Shown in pieces: positions 42,701 through 54,574 of a stretch of DNA of 64,000 nt. The notes under the pieces are model-generated. The model was given only the letters and a program-made list of their open reading frames with translations, was not told where the DNA came from and made no database searches. How positions within the stretch are numbered: the stretch's first letter is position 1; each line of letters opens with the position of its first letter. The stretch covers positions 45,485,133-45,549,132 of the forward strand of contig CM061238.1 in NCBI GenBank assembly GCA_030848705.1, given 5' to 3'. The stretch is from Heracleum sosnowskyi (Eukaryota > Streptophyta > Magnoliopsida > Apiales > Apiaceae). The translations under genes and the position numbers were made by a program.

Positions 42701-43048
42701 AATTCAACAGCAGAAGCTGAATATATTGCTGCTGGAAGCTGTTGTGCTCAGATCCTATGGATAAGGAATCAATTGAAGGACTATGGCTGTGTATTAAACA
42801 AAATCCCTATTTTATGTGATAATACAAGTGCCATAGCAATCTCCAACAACCCTGTACAGCACTCGAGAACAAAGCACATTGATATCAGGTATCATTTCAT
42901 CAGAGAACATGTCATGAATGGAACTGTGGAGTTACATTTTGTACCCACAGAAGAACAAACTGCAGATATATTCACTAAATCTCTTGACGAATCCACATTT
43001 ACTAAGTTAGTTAGTAAGTTGGGTATGTTGAACAGTCTTAGTGATTGA
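39764..43048 (+). pseudogene. pol: Pol of B with one nonsense codon
   Basis: It lies in the -1 frame relative to gag, as in A2, and has no ATG at its start; the first open codon used here is TTG. Protease WILDSGCSRHMTG (Asp near residue 26), pre-integrase HHCC, and integrase HMDLFGP, IRSDNGTESKN and TPQQNGVVERKNR are in order. TAG at 41555-41557 replaces the Trp of DPDW in A2. RT and RNase H continue in the same frame to 43048 (YVDD near 42098; STAEAEYIA; HIDIRYHFIRE). In the second integrase block the residue after TE is S rather than F. Only this stop prevents a full polyprotein. Confidence 0.95.
41306..41318 (+). promoter_or_regulatory. Internal polypurine block of B
   Basis: AACTCAGGGGGAG is identical to 11821-11833 of A2, in the integrase-RT linker, 38 percent along the element. 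A run of GGT codons (about 41220-41240) lies just before it. Confidence 0.45.
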
Positions 43049-44344
43049 AAATATCTCTGTCTGTTTGTTCTTATCTAAAAATCATTTTTCTCTTGTGGTT
43101 GTTTAGTGATTTTACTGTTTATTCTTGTTAATAATTGCATGCTTGTTGATTTAAATGGTTCTGAATATTTTATTTTCTTTAAAAATATTTTTCTCATATT
43201 TTTTAAGTGGAGAAATGTATTTTTATTGAAAATATATTTATTTAGAATTATTTAGATATTTTTCAGATTGTAAATATTGTTGTTTAAATATTTCTGCAAG
43301 TTTATATTAATTTTATGCATTTCTATAATATTCTACATATTTTTCTAGGATTTATAGAATTTTCTGTGAATTTTTATAGCTTTTTTAAGTATTTTTCATG
43401 CATTTTTATATTAATTCTGCATTTTTCTGTAAATAATTCAATTTAATTCTGAGTTTTTCTGTAAGTCTTCCCAGTTTTACACTAGGAAGACTACCGGAAA
43501 AACAAGGGATTTTTCTGTATTTATTTTAATTTTATTCTCAGTTTATTCTAAGTCTTCCCAGTTTAACACTAGGAAGACTACTGTGTAAACTTAGTGTTTT
43601 GTTTTTTTTGTTTTTTTTCCTTTTTTTTTTAATTTAAGTCTTTTCCTAAGTCTTCCCAGTTTTTTTGTTTTTTTAGTTTTATTTTCTGATTTTTCTTTTA
43701 TTTCTTTTCGGAAAACTTACTAATTTGTATTAGGAAGACTACCAGGAAGACTATTCTAAGTCTTCCCGATTGTCTTCCCAATACAAATTTAAAAAAAAAC
43801 CTGTTCATATTTCTTTTCCTTTTCAGTTTATTCTTAAATTATATATATACATACACTGCATACATACGCATTTTCCATTCAATTTTTTTTTGCCTTATCA
43901 GTTTTTCAAACTCTCCCCTTTCGAATTCTATCAATTCTGCAGAAACCATTGATCTTGTTTCAATATTGCTCAAGTATTTACTTAGCAAAACACTTTTCAT
44001 TCTCTTAAAATCAATCTGTTAAGTCGAAGTGCTGCTAAATTTTTTTTTAAAATCAATTCGACTTGATTGTTCTTTTCTTGCTAAGTGATTACCTGTGTTA
44101 GTGATCTTGTGTTTCTGTGAGAGTAAATCTGTGTGTGTTTACTGTGTGTGTTCTTGAGATTCAAGTGCCCAATATTCTTTTTGCATTTCAAAATTCTAAG
44201 TTCGACTTTTGGGATTTAAAATTTAAAATTGGTTAATTTTAAATAGAATTTAATTTTGTGGATTTTAATTAATTTTAATTAATTCTAAAAATCCCTAAAA
44301 TTTAATTTTATTTTAAATTGATTAAAATTTCTTGTTTTATCTAA
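43049..44344 (+). promoter_or_regulatory. Pol-ORF3 spacer of B with GTCTTCC/GGAAGAC cluster
   Basis: 1296 bp, T-rich, non-coding. About nine AGTCTTCC or GGAAGACT motifs lie between 43460 and 43780, arranged as facing pairs around AGTTTTACACT or AGTTTAACACT. A TATA-like TATATATATAC lies near 43840, followed by pyrimidine-rich DNA up to the ORF3 ATG at 44345. This could be a separate promoter or leader for ORF3; nothing in the sequence proves it. Confidence 0.5.
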
Positions 44345-47002
44345 ATGGATCCTAATTTTGAACTTGTGTTAAATAATTATGTTGGGTATTTTGATCCTGT
44401 AAAATGCAAGGTGGAACGCTTTAGACCTTGGATTCAATTTTTAAATAGCGAGACGTGTATCAGTCATGCTATTTGTGCCAATGCACCTCTAAAAATTGAT
44501 CCTTTAAGGTTTTTGTGTTCAAGTGTTGTTATTGCTGGAAATTCAAAATCTTTTTCGTTTAATATTTTAAACCAGCAATACACAGTCACTTTTGAGTTAT
44601 TCTGTGATGTGTTGCATTTTCCAAAGGACAGGTTTGATCCTTTACCCACTGATGATGAGTTATCACAGTTCTTCGTGAATATTCATTATCAGGGTCCCTT
44701 ACAAATGGTTAAGATGTCCAAAAGTTTTGTTGTAAGGGAATGGGATCTGTTCTTTGATACTATAGCTATGGTATTTGGTAACTGCACAAAAACAAACTTT
44801 CATTGCATTACCAGTCTTAATCAATATATTGCCTATGCTATAGTATTTGGTCATAGATTAAACTTTGCTGAGATTCTGTGGAACCTATTGCTCAACAGGC
44901 TTGCTCACTCTAGGAGAGATTCTGATAATGGTGTGAAAGTAAAGTGTTGGTACCCTCGCTTTCTAACTCTTATCATTAATCATCTTCTCACTGCTGAGCA
45001 GGTAGAACTATTTCGAGAAGCACGATTTGAAACCTCTCCAACCACAGACACCAAATTATACACCAGACTTGATGTCTCGTCCAAATTCCTCAATATACCT
45101 GTTCTTGTTTCACCACTGATGAGTCAATTTATTCATCTTCCTATCTTTGGTGAACAAGTTCCTGAACCACATCCAGTACCACTACATGTAGTTATTCCTA
45201 ACCCTGCATCTTCTTCTGGTTCTTTAATTCAAACCCAAGTGGTTGTTAGGGCTGACCCAGAGATTGTAGAACCACAGTCTCTGACCCAGGTCATAGAGCC
45301 AAACAAAGAGTCAAACACTCCTGATACTCAACCTGAGCTTAATAGTCAAACCAGTTCAAGAAGTGTTAGAGAAATAACTGCAATGAGTGTTCCCACAGCT
45401 CTGTCTCCACCCTTAAAGAAAAGAAGAACCTATAGGGAGACAACTGTAAGCCCATCTGTATCCTCTCAAAAGGAAATGGACATTGATATGGCCACTACAC
45501 AGTCTCTGGAGACATCCTCTCAACAGGGTGGATCTATTGAAATTCGCCATAGGGCCATGGCATCTTGTACTGAGTCAAGCACACTCCCATTACTCACAAT
45601 GGGAGAAGATATCCATATAGATGACACTCAGGACACCATGTCAGGAGAGCACTTTACTTTTGATTTTGAAACAGTGCCTACCATAGTTACGGTAGAAGTG
45701 CCTTCACATGCATCTGAGGGAAAATCTGATTCTTCGCCAACTCAAATAGAATCATTTTCTCCCCTCCCAGAAGGAACATCTCTGGCTCCCCTAAGGGATT
45801 TTTCACTCGCAGTTTATACTGGAGAAAGTGAAAGGCAACCTAATGAGTCTGTCCCTGAAGAAATTCAGTATACAATGTCAAATATTTTGGCAGACTCATT
45901 CAGGGATCGGGAATTACGAACTCCCATTGCACCACCACTGACCTCTCTTGAAGGGGCTAGGGTGATTTTTAATGAAGGTACATCTTCTGAAAATCTGGAA
46001 AGACAGTTAGTGGTGAGAGATATGAATCAAACACCGAGTGAAACACAAGCACCTGAGTTGAGTGAAACACCACTGAGAGCAATTGAAGTGAGTGCACACA
46101 CTGGCACAAACACTGCTTTGTTATTGAACCAGCTAGCTGATCTCCAAAGGAAGTTACAAGAAACCCATGCTGAGAACAATCTTCTGAAAGCACAAGTGGT
46201 TGCACAATCTACCACCTCTGTATCAAATCAGCTGGGTACTGCGAAAGATGACCTGGAAGGATTGAAGATTAATCTACTCCCGAAGCTGAATTCAATCCAA
46301 CAATCTCAAGTGCTGGTGGCTTCAGACATCTCTGAACTTACAACGTCAAATGCTCAGATATCAGAGAATGTCAAGGAGATTGCTTCTATTTCTAACAAGG
46401 TGGACTTTATTCTGCAAACATCTGATGAAAACCAGAGGTTTAATGAAGAAAGGATGTCTAAGATTGAAGGAGGAATGGAGCATCTTAATGAAGGGATGAA
46501 GCACCTATACTATATGATCAAGAAATCACATCAACCTACTGAAGAGAAAAGAACTTTCTTTGAGGGAGATGATGAGGATGAGGATGATGCTGATGAAAGA
46601 GGAGATAGTAGAGAAAGAGGAGAGATAAGGAGGACATCTGAGGTGAATCCTAGGGCTTCCACAGCTCAAACTGTAGAGGATTCCTCAACTAAGGGGGAGA
46701 AGGAGAAAGATAAGGGGAAAGGTAAACAATCAATGGAGGAGTCTGCTTTTGATGATGCCTACTACTACCATGGTGAACAGGATGACTTCCACTTTGACAC
46801 ATCTGGTGATCTGGAGAAGACCATACCTGAAGAAGCTTTTGGTGATGAGGAGGTTGAGGAGGCATCCAATTTTGACGATTGGGAAGATGAAGCTGAATTA
46901 TATACACCTGACCCTTTGTTTCAAAAGGAGTTGAAGAAGCAACAGGCAGAACTAAGGAGGATGAGAATGCTAAGGTCTCCGACATCATATCTCAAAAGTT
47001 AA
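44345..47002 (+). CDS. Third ORF of B, main part (conserved N-terminal domain)
   Basis: 885 codons. Residues about 50-215 align with the N-terminal domain of A2 ORF3 (LHFPKDRFDPLPT, VREWDLFFDTIAMVFG, WYPRFLTLIINHL). Then comes a Ser/Thr/Pro-rich linker with a basic KKRRTYRE patch, a coiled coil from roughly residue 595 to 730, an acidic block (EGDDEDEDDADE) and a Lys/Glu tail. There is no signal peptide or membrane span. One base appears lost near 46955: the other frame reads EDENAKVSDIISQKL and joins the next ORF. The stop at 47000 is therefore secondary. Confidence 0.85.
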   Translation: MDPNFELVLNNYVGYFDPVKCKVERFRPWIQFLNSETCISHAICANAPLKIDPLRFLCSSVVIAGNSKSFSFNILNQQYTVTFELFCDVLHFPKDRFDPLPTDDELSQFFVNIHYQGPLQMVKMSKSFVVREWDLFFDTIAMVFGNCTKTNFHCITSLNQYIAYAIVFGHRLNFAEILWNLLLNRLAHSRRDSDNGVKVKCWYPRFLTLIINHLLTAEQVELFREARFETSPTTDTKLYTRLDVSSKFLNIPVLVSPLMSQFIHLPIFGEQVPEPHPVPLHVVIPNPASSSGSLIQTQVVVRADPEIVEPQSLTQVIEPNKESNTPDTQPELNSQTSSRSVREITAMSVPTALSPPLKKRRTYRETTVSPSVSSQKEMDIDMATTQSLETSSQQGGSIEIRHRAMASCTESSTLPLLTMGEDIHIDDTQDTMSGEHFTFDFETVPTIVTVEVPSHASEGKSDSSPTQIESFSPLPEGTSLAPLRDFSLAVYTGESERQPNESVPEEIQYTMSNILADSFRDRELRTPIAPPLTSLEGARVIFNEGTSSENLERQLVVRDMNQTPSETQAPELSETPLRAIEVSAHTGTNTALLLNQLADLQRKLQETHAENNLLKAQVVAQSTTSVSNQLGTAKDDLEGLKINLLPKLNSIQQSQVLVASDISELTTSNAQISENVKEIASISNKVDFILQTSDENQRFNEERMSKIEGGMEHLNEGMKHLYYMIKKSHQPTEEKRTFFEGDDEDEDDADERGDSRERGEIRRTSEVNPRASTAQTVEDSSTKGEKEKDKGKGKQSMEESAFDDAYYYHGEQDDFHFDTSGDLEKTIPEEAFGDEEVEEASNFDDWEDEAELYTPDPLFQKELKKQQAELRRMRMLRSPTSYLKS

Positions 47003-47799
47003 AAATTCAAAAGGCTGAACATGAAGACAAACAACGTCTTCATAGTATTCATGTCAAAGAAAGGAGATTGGATGTGAGGATGAAGCAAGGAAGCAATTGG
47101 GATAAAGCAAGGGAGATGTTTGATATCCCTCAGAGAGGCACAAACAATGATGCTACTTTTCTGAAGCTGCTTGAGAAAATCAGAATTGTTAATCCAGACA
47201 ACTCATTATATATGAAGGCATTGAAGGAAGATATCTTAAGGATTACGTCTGCATTTGATCAAGTAAGACAAGAACTGTTCATCTATGTCTCAAGTGCTCT
47301 TGAAGGGTCATTCACTGTTTCTCTTGAACTACTCCAAAGAAGATCTCTCTCTGAATTGTGGATTCTGATGAGTAAGGTTAAGAGATCTTCTTGCTTGAAC
47401 GAGCTTCTGTATGACCGGCTGAGAGATTCTGCTATGAAGGCCAGCCCTCAAGTTGTACATTTTCCTTATGAAGTCAAAATCTACAGAGGTACAACTTTGG
47501 AGACTGTAAGGCTGGATCCTGATTCTTTGAAGCTACAGACTGCAATGCAACTGGTGAAGTTGGAGAATCTTCTGAGAACATCTGGGTTTCCTACTGTAGA
47601 AAAGTCTGAAGTTGCTGATATGATTTCAGACTACTACACGGAGAAAGTACCAAGGTATGCTCAGATGAAGAACAGATTGAAGAATATCACCAATCAACCA
47701 GTAATGCCAAGTGGTGTGGTTTCTGAAAGTGATCGTGTCCTTGACAAAGATCTTCTAGTCACCTTGGCAGAAGCTGAAGAAGGTGAAATTAGAGACTAA
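46956..47799 (+). pseudogene. Third ORF of B, C-terminal part after frameshift
   Basis: It continues the ORF3 protein in a second frame (KVSDIISQKLKIQKAEHEDK, then an ATG at 47068 that would give 243 residues). It contains a helical domain with LFIYVSSALEGSFTVSLELL and RSSCLNELLYDRLR. The placement is the same as the C-terminal domain of A2 ORF3; sequence similarity is faint. TAA lies at 47797. No known family is recognised. Confidence 0.72.
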
Positions 47800-48050
47800 A
47801 GGCATGATGTAGTTAGCTCAATTTGTAAATGTTATATGTTTAGAGCTATGTAAATCAAGATAGGGAAATGTATTCATATGTTCAGGCTAGAGGAACATCT
47901 ATCTTGTATTTATCTTTATTGTTTGAATCTGGAAATTGTTATATTTAATCCAGAACTTTTTATTATTTGCTTGGCTCTTAAAAGTCTTATCTTTTCTTGT
48001 TTTAGTTGAGTTATCCTCTAGAGTATTTGGTTGTTATTGTCTAACAAACA
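47800..48050 (+). other. 3' untranslated spacer of B
   Basis: About 250 bp of non-coding, T-rich DNA between ORF3 and the polypurine tract. It contains CAGGCTAGAGGAACAT near 47883, similar to CAGACTAGAGGAGCAT near 18580 in A2. Confidence 0.6.
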
Positions 48051-48063
48051 AATAGGGGGAGAT
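48051..48063 (+). other. Polypurine tract of B
   Basis: AATAGGGGGAGAT abuts the 3' LTR start TGAAAGGCAT. Confidence 0.92.
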
Positions 48064-49392
48064 TGAAAGGCATATGTCTAGGCCTATTTGTAAACACCGA
48101 GGATTCTACTCAACTTTAATTAAGATGTAATAAGTAAATAATAAAAATCAAATGTCACAGGAATCTCAGAAGATTATATCTATCAAAGAATGAAGATTAA
48201 AGTCATCTACAGACTTGAAGTGATTCTACATTGAAAGAAGCTCAATTTATTGATCAAGCCTCAGTGAAGTATTCAAGCTCAGTGGATTTATTAAAGTGAC
48301 GGAGATTTCAAGTGGTGACAGAAAAAGATACTGGTTACGGAGTTCTTGAATGAGAAGGAAGTGAATCACTGCTTAAAGTCAAACAGATAAAGAACAAACA
48401 TTGTCGTTAGTCACTCATGAACCAGACAGTGCATCGAGTGTCAACGTACTATTGTGTTTGTTATTTATCTAAGTTTTAAGTGATTCTGGAATTGTTTGAG
48501 AAGTCAACTAATTCTATTTATTCTCTTATAAATAATTATTATTATTAAGTATATTATTTATTAATTTAATTCTGCAAAGAATTAATTTAATACATAATTT
48601 ATTTAGTTAATTATTTAAATTAGAATAAATTTGAACTAGGAAGACTTAGGTTTGAACTAGGAAGACTTAGTTTATTAAACTAGGAAGACTCACAAGTGAG
48701 TCTTCCCGATTGTCTTCCTAGGCCAATCCATTGTCTTCCCGATTGTCTTCTTAATACAATCACTGTCTTCCCGTGAGTCTTCCAAGGCTAATTTGATTGT
48801 TTTCATGATAGTCTTCCTAGTGCAAATTGTGTTCTGTTTAAATGATTTGCACGTGGGTTTTGATTAAAAAGAAATGGTCATGTGTTCAGTATAAAGACAA
48901 GGCAACAGAAGACATTACTTTATCATTCCATTTACAAAAAAAGACACAGAAGATCAAAACATTACATTCCTTCACAGTCTTTACTCCTCAACTGTCCGAG
49001 CATTCATTTTCTACCAGTGAACTTAATTCTTGTTTGTTTGTAACATTTAATCCTTGAGAATCAATTCACTTGTACTGCTTTGACTTTCTAGTGGATCATA
49101 ATCCCTAGATTTTATATCGAACTACTTTTTAGTATTCGATCCTTTTTATTACAAAAATAGATAAATTCATGTCGAATTTATTCTAGATTTGTTTTATCAA
49201 GTTCTTTGTAATCAGTGATCAAAATTGTAACACCCCTCAAGTTTAATAGAGTTTCTATTTAACTTGAATATTGTTTCAGTTTTTATTCTGCATTAATTTG
49301 TTCTAAATTGTTTAATCTTAAAAGAACAAATTTCGATAAAACGGTATAGTTTGTATTCAACCCCCCTTCTACAAACTTATCAGGACCTAACA
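48064..49392 (+). repeat. 3' LTR of B (full length)
   Basis: It is 1329 bp, from TGAAAGGCAT to GGACCTAACA, and keeps the 212-bp segment missing from the 5' LTR. About ten AGTCTTCC/GGAAGACT motifs occupy 48640-48830. Two different LTR lengths in one element mean the deletion happened after insertion. Confidence 0.95.
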
Positions 49393-52300
49393 ACTGGACA
49401 ATCAAGGACATATTGAATTGATCATTTTGAGGAATTATATAGAATGAGAAATCCATGATCACATATTAAGCCAAGGTAATAAAAAGGTCAAGGAAGTATC
49501 CCCTAGCATTGGTACAGCGAAAAGTTTTCAAAATCCCTTGAACCTATCTGAAAACTTAGCAGCAAAGCAGAAGCGTAACGAATTATGGATTAAACCCTAA
49601 CGAAAGGAGAAGTATCATATAAGATCATCAAGTGTAACATATAAGAGGATTGATGACACAAACCATGACATAAGCAATGACATAAGCAGTGACAAGGTGA
49701 TGACAAGGTGAAGAATCACCACCTTGTCACCAATTTCACCACAAAACCACCAATGCTTGACATGTGGCATTGGGTGACAAAACACACTTAAGACCACACA
49801 AATTAAAAGGCATGTAATTAGGATTTATTAGACAAAAGAAAGAAAATAAAATCAAGAAACAAAACCACCAAGAAGAAGAAGAGCCATTCGGCCACTTTTC
49901 TTCATCAAGGCTTAAGAAACTTTTCTACCACTTCCACTCCACCAAAAATCATGATCATGGGCTCTAAATATTCCTCATCCATAGACTAAGGTAAATCCTT
50001 GATCCTAGCTTCATCCCTTAATGATTTCATGTTCAAATCATGAGTTAAAAGTGATGATGAATAGTAAAGTGAATAGTAAACTCATGAAATCTTGTTTTGG
50101 TCTTGAAGTTTGAGGTTTGATAAGGATAGTTAAGGAGAAAGGAAGAGCATACTAGCCATTTATAGTCCATATTAAGTACCAAGGAAGGTATAAACCCTCT
50201 CACCTTTTTATTTATGCTTTGATCATTGTGATTATATGATGTTGTTTAGAAATAAAGTGATATTAAGGATGTATACTTGTTAATGATGATGTTTAGTGGT
50301 TGATTGATGGTTGGACTTGTGAACAATGATATGAACTTGTTTAGACAGATAATAAGTTGGTTGAGATGAGGGATTAGAGATATGATTGATTTATTGTTGA
50401 TTGGTGGATGATTGGAGTCTTTTAAACATGAGAATCTTGATTAAGCGTCGTTACCATGTCGGATTTTCAAAAAAAAGATTAGACAGAAACCTCGGGTACC
50501 TTCTAGACATAACAACAATGCTTTCTGAACATGATCATTTAGGTCTTGTGTTTTAGTTTATTTTGGCGAAAGAATCGTATCGTTTCGATTTACGGTTTAG
50601 GAGAAAGACCCGTTTTAGTAAAAGCGGTTTCGGATAACTAAGTAGTTAACTATATGAACTTTGAGCTTGTGATCAAACCCCTTAAAAATGGAATTGGGTC
50701 ATGATATTAAAATTGATACTAGCATGGACAGTTAGGAAGGGAACCGAGAAGGTTTCGTGTTAAAAATATAATTTTCGATTTTATAAAAATGCGGGAACAA
50801 AAGTTTAGTAATGGTAAAGTACTTGGGTTTTGTGAATAGATTACCGCCCACACTTTTGAATTAAGAGTTTAAGGAATGTCATGAGGTTATAAGTGACCAA
50901 GAACGAGACATTTGATTTTCGTTAATAGAACATTAGTGCTTAAGTTAATGGCACATTAATTGGTTCTAGGGGACTGATTGTGTATTGTGTATCTTATTAT
51001 AGATTGACGAGCACACTCCCAAGCCCCCACTACCACTTCACCGAGACACCAAGGCAAGTTTTCAAACCCTACATCTTATAGAGATGCTGTTGTGATTTGA
51101 TGTTGTGATTGTGATATATACTGTTTTATTGCTTTAAAAGAACTATGAACTGATTTATGCTTTTGATTAAAAGTTTTCATAAGATTATATGGTTTATATG
51201 CTATGATTATATTAGATATAAACCGAGGTTTTATAAAGGCTCTAAGCGTAGAGAACTTGTATGATGGTTTTAAAACTTAGACCGGGAGTTAAATTATTAT
51301 TTTGTTTTGACTATACTGTCATAAGCTGGAGGGTCCAGGGACAGTTATATGTTAAATAGTGATTAAATATTCCAAGATTAATATCATTGGATATTTAATG
51401 TGAGATATTTAAATAATATTATTATATGTTATTTGAATATTTATTTAAATAAGTGAATATTATCTTGGAATATTCACTTAATTAGAATTTTATTGAATAG
51501 TAATTCAATATTTATTATTTGAATATTTATTAAATATTCCCAAAAATGATTTAAAAATCATAGAACCTTATTTAAATATTACGTAAGGTTCCAATAATTA
51601 TTTAAAATATTTTCTGATCTCAAAACGATTTATGTGATTATAGTAGGGGGTTCCCAACTACTTTTAATTATTTATCTCAAATGATGATTATGGTTTTGGA
51701 CTTATCAAAAATTGGGAATCCATTCCAGGAAGTGAACATATGATTTCACTTGCTTCTTTTTCATTAAAAGTGAGTATATTTTTGAGTTCTGAATTATCAG
51801 AACTAAAGATATTTTACAAAAACTCCCGGGTCGTGATTTCAAAATTTCCTGACATATTCCCTGTCAGTTGACAAGAGTCAACCCACGTTGTGATTTACTC
51901 CTTTCAAACATTCTGGAGTAAGAAAATCTGAGCTGTTGCAAAGTTTTGACAAGTATTTTGTACTTGGGGAACCAGGATTAAATTCCGATTCCCGTTTCAT
52001 TGATTTTTAATCCGGGACTAGGAGGAAACGTGTAAGAGGCTGTGGGACAGTCCATCAAATTATATGGCGTAAGAGGCTGCGGGGCAGTCCAGCAACTATC
52101 TCGCGTAGGAGGCTGTGGGACAGTCCAGCAGATACAAAGCCAGTATGCGGCTGGGGTGATAATCATGTTAAGATATCGTCCATCTACTAGTAGAAAAGTG
52201 TGAGTTTGATACAACGACTGATCATCGTGTATTGTGGTGTGCTCCAGAAGGTCCATTCCCTCCAATTGCAGTTGTGTTGTACATTGTAACGAAAGCCTAG

Positions 52301-53280
52301 GTGCTGAGTTACCGATGATGTGACAGTGATTGAACAATGATGTTCCTCGTACAGTAGTTGAACTGTATAGCATGTTTTGACGAAAAGAATATTTCAAAAT
52401 ATCATTCTGTATACGAATGAAGTTTTAAAAGTTTTCAATTATGATATAAGCTTACATATATGATTATGCTGCCTTATATTATTGCTGGGCTTAGTGCTCA
52501 CTCTTGTTTTCTTTTATATATATCACAACACAACAGCTAGAGTAGATGGCCAGGATCCACCGTACCGCTCGGAAGCGCGTCTGGGACGTGCAGACCGCCC
52601 GTAGGATGGTTGTTGCAGCACATCAGGTAGAAGTACTGAGTTGGTTCAGAGTGCAGCTCTTGTTGCTCCGGTTTAATTATAAGTATCACCTATGTATATT
52701 AATGAACAAGAACAAACAATTGCGCTGCCTTTCTGGTTTCACGTAGAAATCATATTGGCAGTAGGTTTCAAGCATTTTACTTTTGGGTTATAATAACTTT
52801 ACTTTGTGGATCATATGACTACTGTTTTTGCAATTTCGTTTCTGAGACATAACTGGCGTGTGTATAGTGATGGTGGGGTCACCATGTGTGTTGGTTTATT
52901 ATTATTATGATTCGAGTATCAAGTGTTTGTATGGAATAAGGAGTGTGACAACCTAGATCTCCGACCCCGGATCTGGGGGTGTTACAAACTCTGTTATTAA
53001 TTTAGGGAGTAAAGTGGTGTACTCGCACTTTACTTTAAATTTTAAACTAAAGTATTGCAAGTGATGTTTTGAGCAAAGTGTGGGTACACAAAATGCACTT
53101 TAGAGTAAAGTGCGAGTACACAAAGTGCACTTTACTCTCTAAATTAATAACAGAGTTAACCTCAGTTAATGGAATGTAACAAAGTGCTGTGAAATACTAA
53201 CATTGATATTGCAAGTGCTCGATTTTGAACTATAGTATTGCAAGTGGTGTATTGACAAACTGCACTTTACTCTAAAAAAA

Positions 53281-53965
53281 AATATTAGACCAATGCAAAA
53301 AGTCTTAAAATATATTATAAACCTTATGGTCAAAATCGACCTAGGGGTTTTTAATAATTTGATGCACTTTTGCGAACCCGTAATAAAAACTGAGCAGTTT
53401 TCAGGGGTCCCGAAAAAATGTCTTCATAAAATTATGAAACTTTTTCAAAAATTCATTTTAGTTATTCTAGTGACATTCCCAAAGTTTCAAGTCAAAATAA
53501 CATGCAGAGGTATTTTACTTAAAAATCTTTTACTAAAATGTCCTTTTGCAACATAATAAAATATGTTAGTCTTTTAGCGGAACTTGACGACTCCAAGACT
53601 AAAGTTTTGACTTGAAATATATTCAAACATAACATTACTTGTGAAATGATGACTATTAGGTCAAAATAATCATTAAGATGATTTTTTGACGAATTTATCC
53701 TTTGAATAAAACTGTTAGGGGCTTCGGGATAAAAAAATCTATTTTTGTACTTTCGACAAGTCATACAATATGGCACTTTGAAAATAATATCTTTGAAGAA
53801 TATATCGAATATATTTGGGGATAAAACATTTAAAATGAACATTGTTTTAAATAAAACTCTCATTTTGATCCATAAAATCAGTGTTCGGGAATATATCGAT
53901 ATTTGTGCCGTTTTTGACTTTTGCCTTTGAATGTACCATAAAATCTAGAATAGGAAATATCATCA
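53281..53965. other. Unassigned intergenic DNA
   Basis: No protein signature or LTR. Two stretches (around 53470-53500 and 53610-53640) look like partial inverted copies around TTTCAAGTCAAAA/TTTTGACTTGAAA, so an eroded small transposon is possible. Open frames here are short and overlap on both strands. Confidence 0.4.
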
Positions 53966-53973
53966 CATTGATA

Positions 53974-54443
53974 CAGTGTTCTAAAAATCGGCCTAGGCGC
54001 TAAGCGGACTAAAAACGTCTAATTTTTACAAAAATCGGGAAAAAACGTTTTTTTCAAAAATCGGTGATTAATCGGGTCTAGGCGGATTTAGATGCGATTA
54101 ATCTGTCAAATATTATGCGGGATTAATCGGGATTAAACGGTCAAAATCGAAAAAATGGTCAAATTAGGGGTAAAATTGTAAAATTTTAATTTTTTAAGTA
54201 GAAAATCAAAATAATTATATAAGATAAGAGTATTTACTTATTGTATCTGATAAGAAAATAAGAATATTTATGTATTTACATATTTTATGTGTATATAAGA
54301 TATTTTTGAATATTAAAATTAAATTTTATAAAAAAATCCGATTAATGCTCTGATTAATCATTCTGATTAATCGCCGCCTAGCCGATTAATCGCTAGAAGG
54401 CGGTCTCGCCGCCTAGACCCGCCTAGCATTTTTTAGAACCTTG
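53974..54443. mobile_element. hAT-type MITE
   Basis: 470 bp between perfect 8-bp duplications CATTGATA (53966-53973 and 54444-54451). The ends are imperfect inverted repeats: CAGTGTTCTAAAAATCGGC on the left and, complemented, CAAGGTTCTAAAAAATGCT on the right. Subterminal repeats of GATTAATCGG/CCGATTAATC and GGCCTAGGCG/CGCCTAG type fill both sides. No transposase. The 8-bp duplication and CA ends point to hAT. Confidence 0.87.
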
Positions 54444-54574
54444 CATTGATATACCTTATCCAAAGATAATGATTGGTACGAGAAAACGTTTTGTCAAAAT
54501 GACTCGTCGTTTGTTTATGTCACATCGAATAATCTAAGGGAGGAATTACTATATTATATAGTAACTTCCTATAT

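Larger units (their letters stand above)
36326..49392 (+). mobile_element. Complete Sirevirus-type Ty1/copia retrotransposon, family B
   Basis: A 13,067-bp element with LTRs (36326-37442 and 48064-49392), PBS, gag, pol, long spacer, third ORF and polypurine tract. The ACTGG duplication is at 36321-36325 and 49393-49397, within the G2 solo LTR. Apart from a 212-bp deletion in the 5' LTR, the LTRs show about six differences, so insertion is fairly recent. Gag has a stop at 39636, pol a stop at 41555, and ORF3 a frameshift near 46955. Confidence 0.96.
36122..52986 (+). repeat. G2 solo LTR (pieces 36122-36325 and 49398-52986)
   Basis: A complete LTR of about 3.79 kb after removing nested element B. 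It runs from TGTAATATCCC to GGGGGTGTTACA, with AACTC duplicated at 36117-36121 and 52987-52991. No internal gypsy sequence is present, so it is a product of LTR-LTR recombination. It contains one hairpin unit (about 51430-51530) and three repeats built on AGGCTGTGGGACAGTCCA near 52035-52130. The minus-strand frame 51978-52397 is not a gene. Confidence 0.92.
35986..53272. mobile_element. Foldback MITE split by a solo LTR (real pieces 35986-36121 and 52992-53272)
   Basis: Joining the two pieces gives about 417 bp that folds on itself. The left arm GAGTAAAGTGCACTTTGT matches the complement of the right end ACAAACTGCACTTTACTC with one mismatch. The inner parts (TTAACTGAGATTAACTCTG against CAGAGTTAACCTCAGTTAA) pair too, giving arms of nearly 200 bp. 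Flanking TAAAAAAA on both sides is a possible 8-bp duplication, weak because it is A-rich. No coding capacity. Confidence 0.75.

Noticed and set aside
51978..52397. 139-codon minus frame in the G2 solo LTR and its relative at 25967-26275
   Set aside because: Inside LTR sequence, made partly of tandem AGGCTGTGGGACAG repeats, with no family resemblance.
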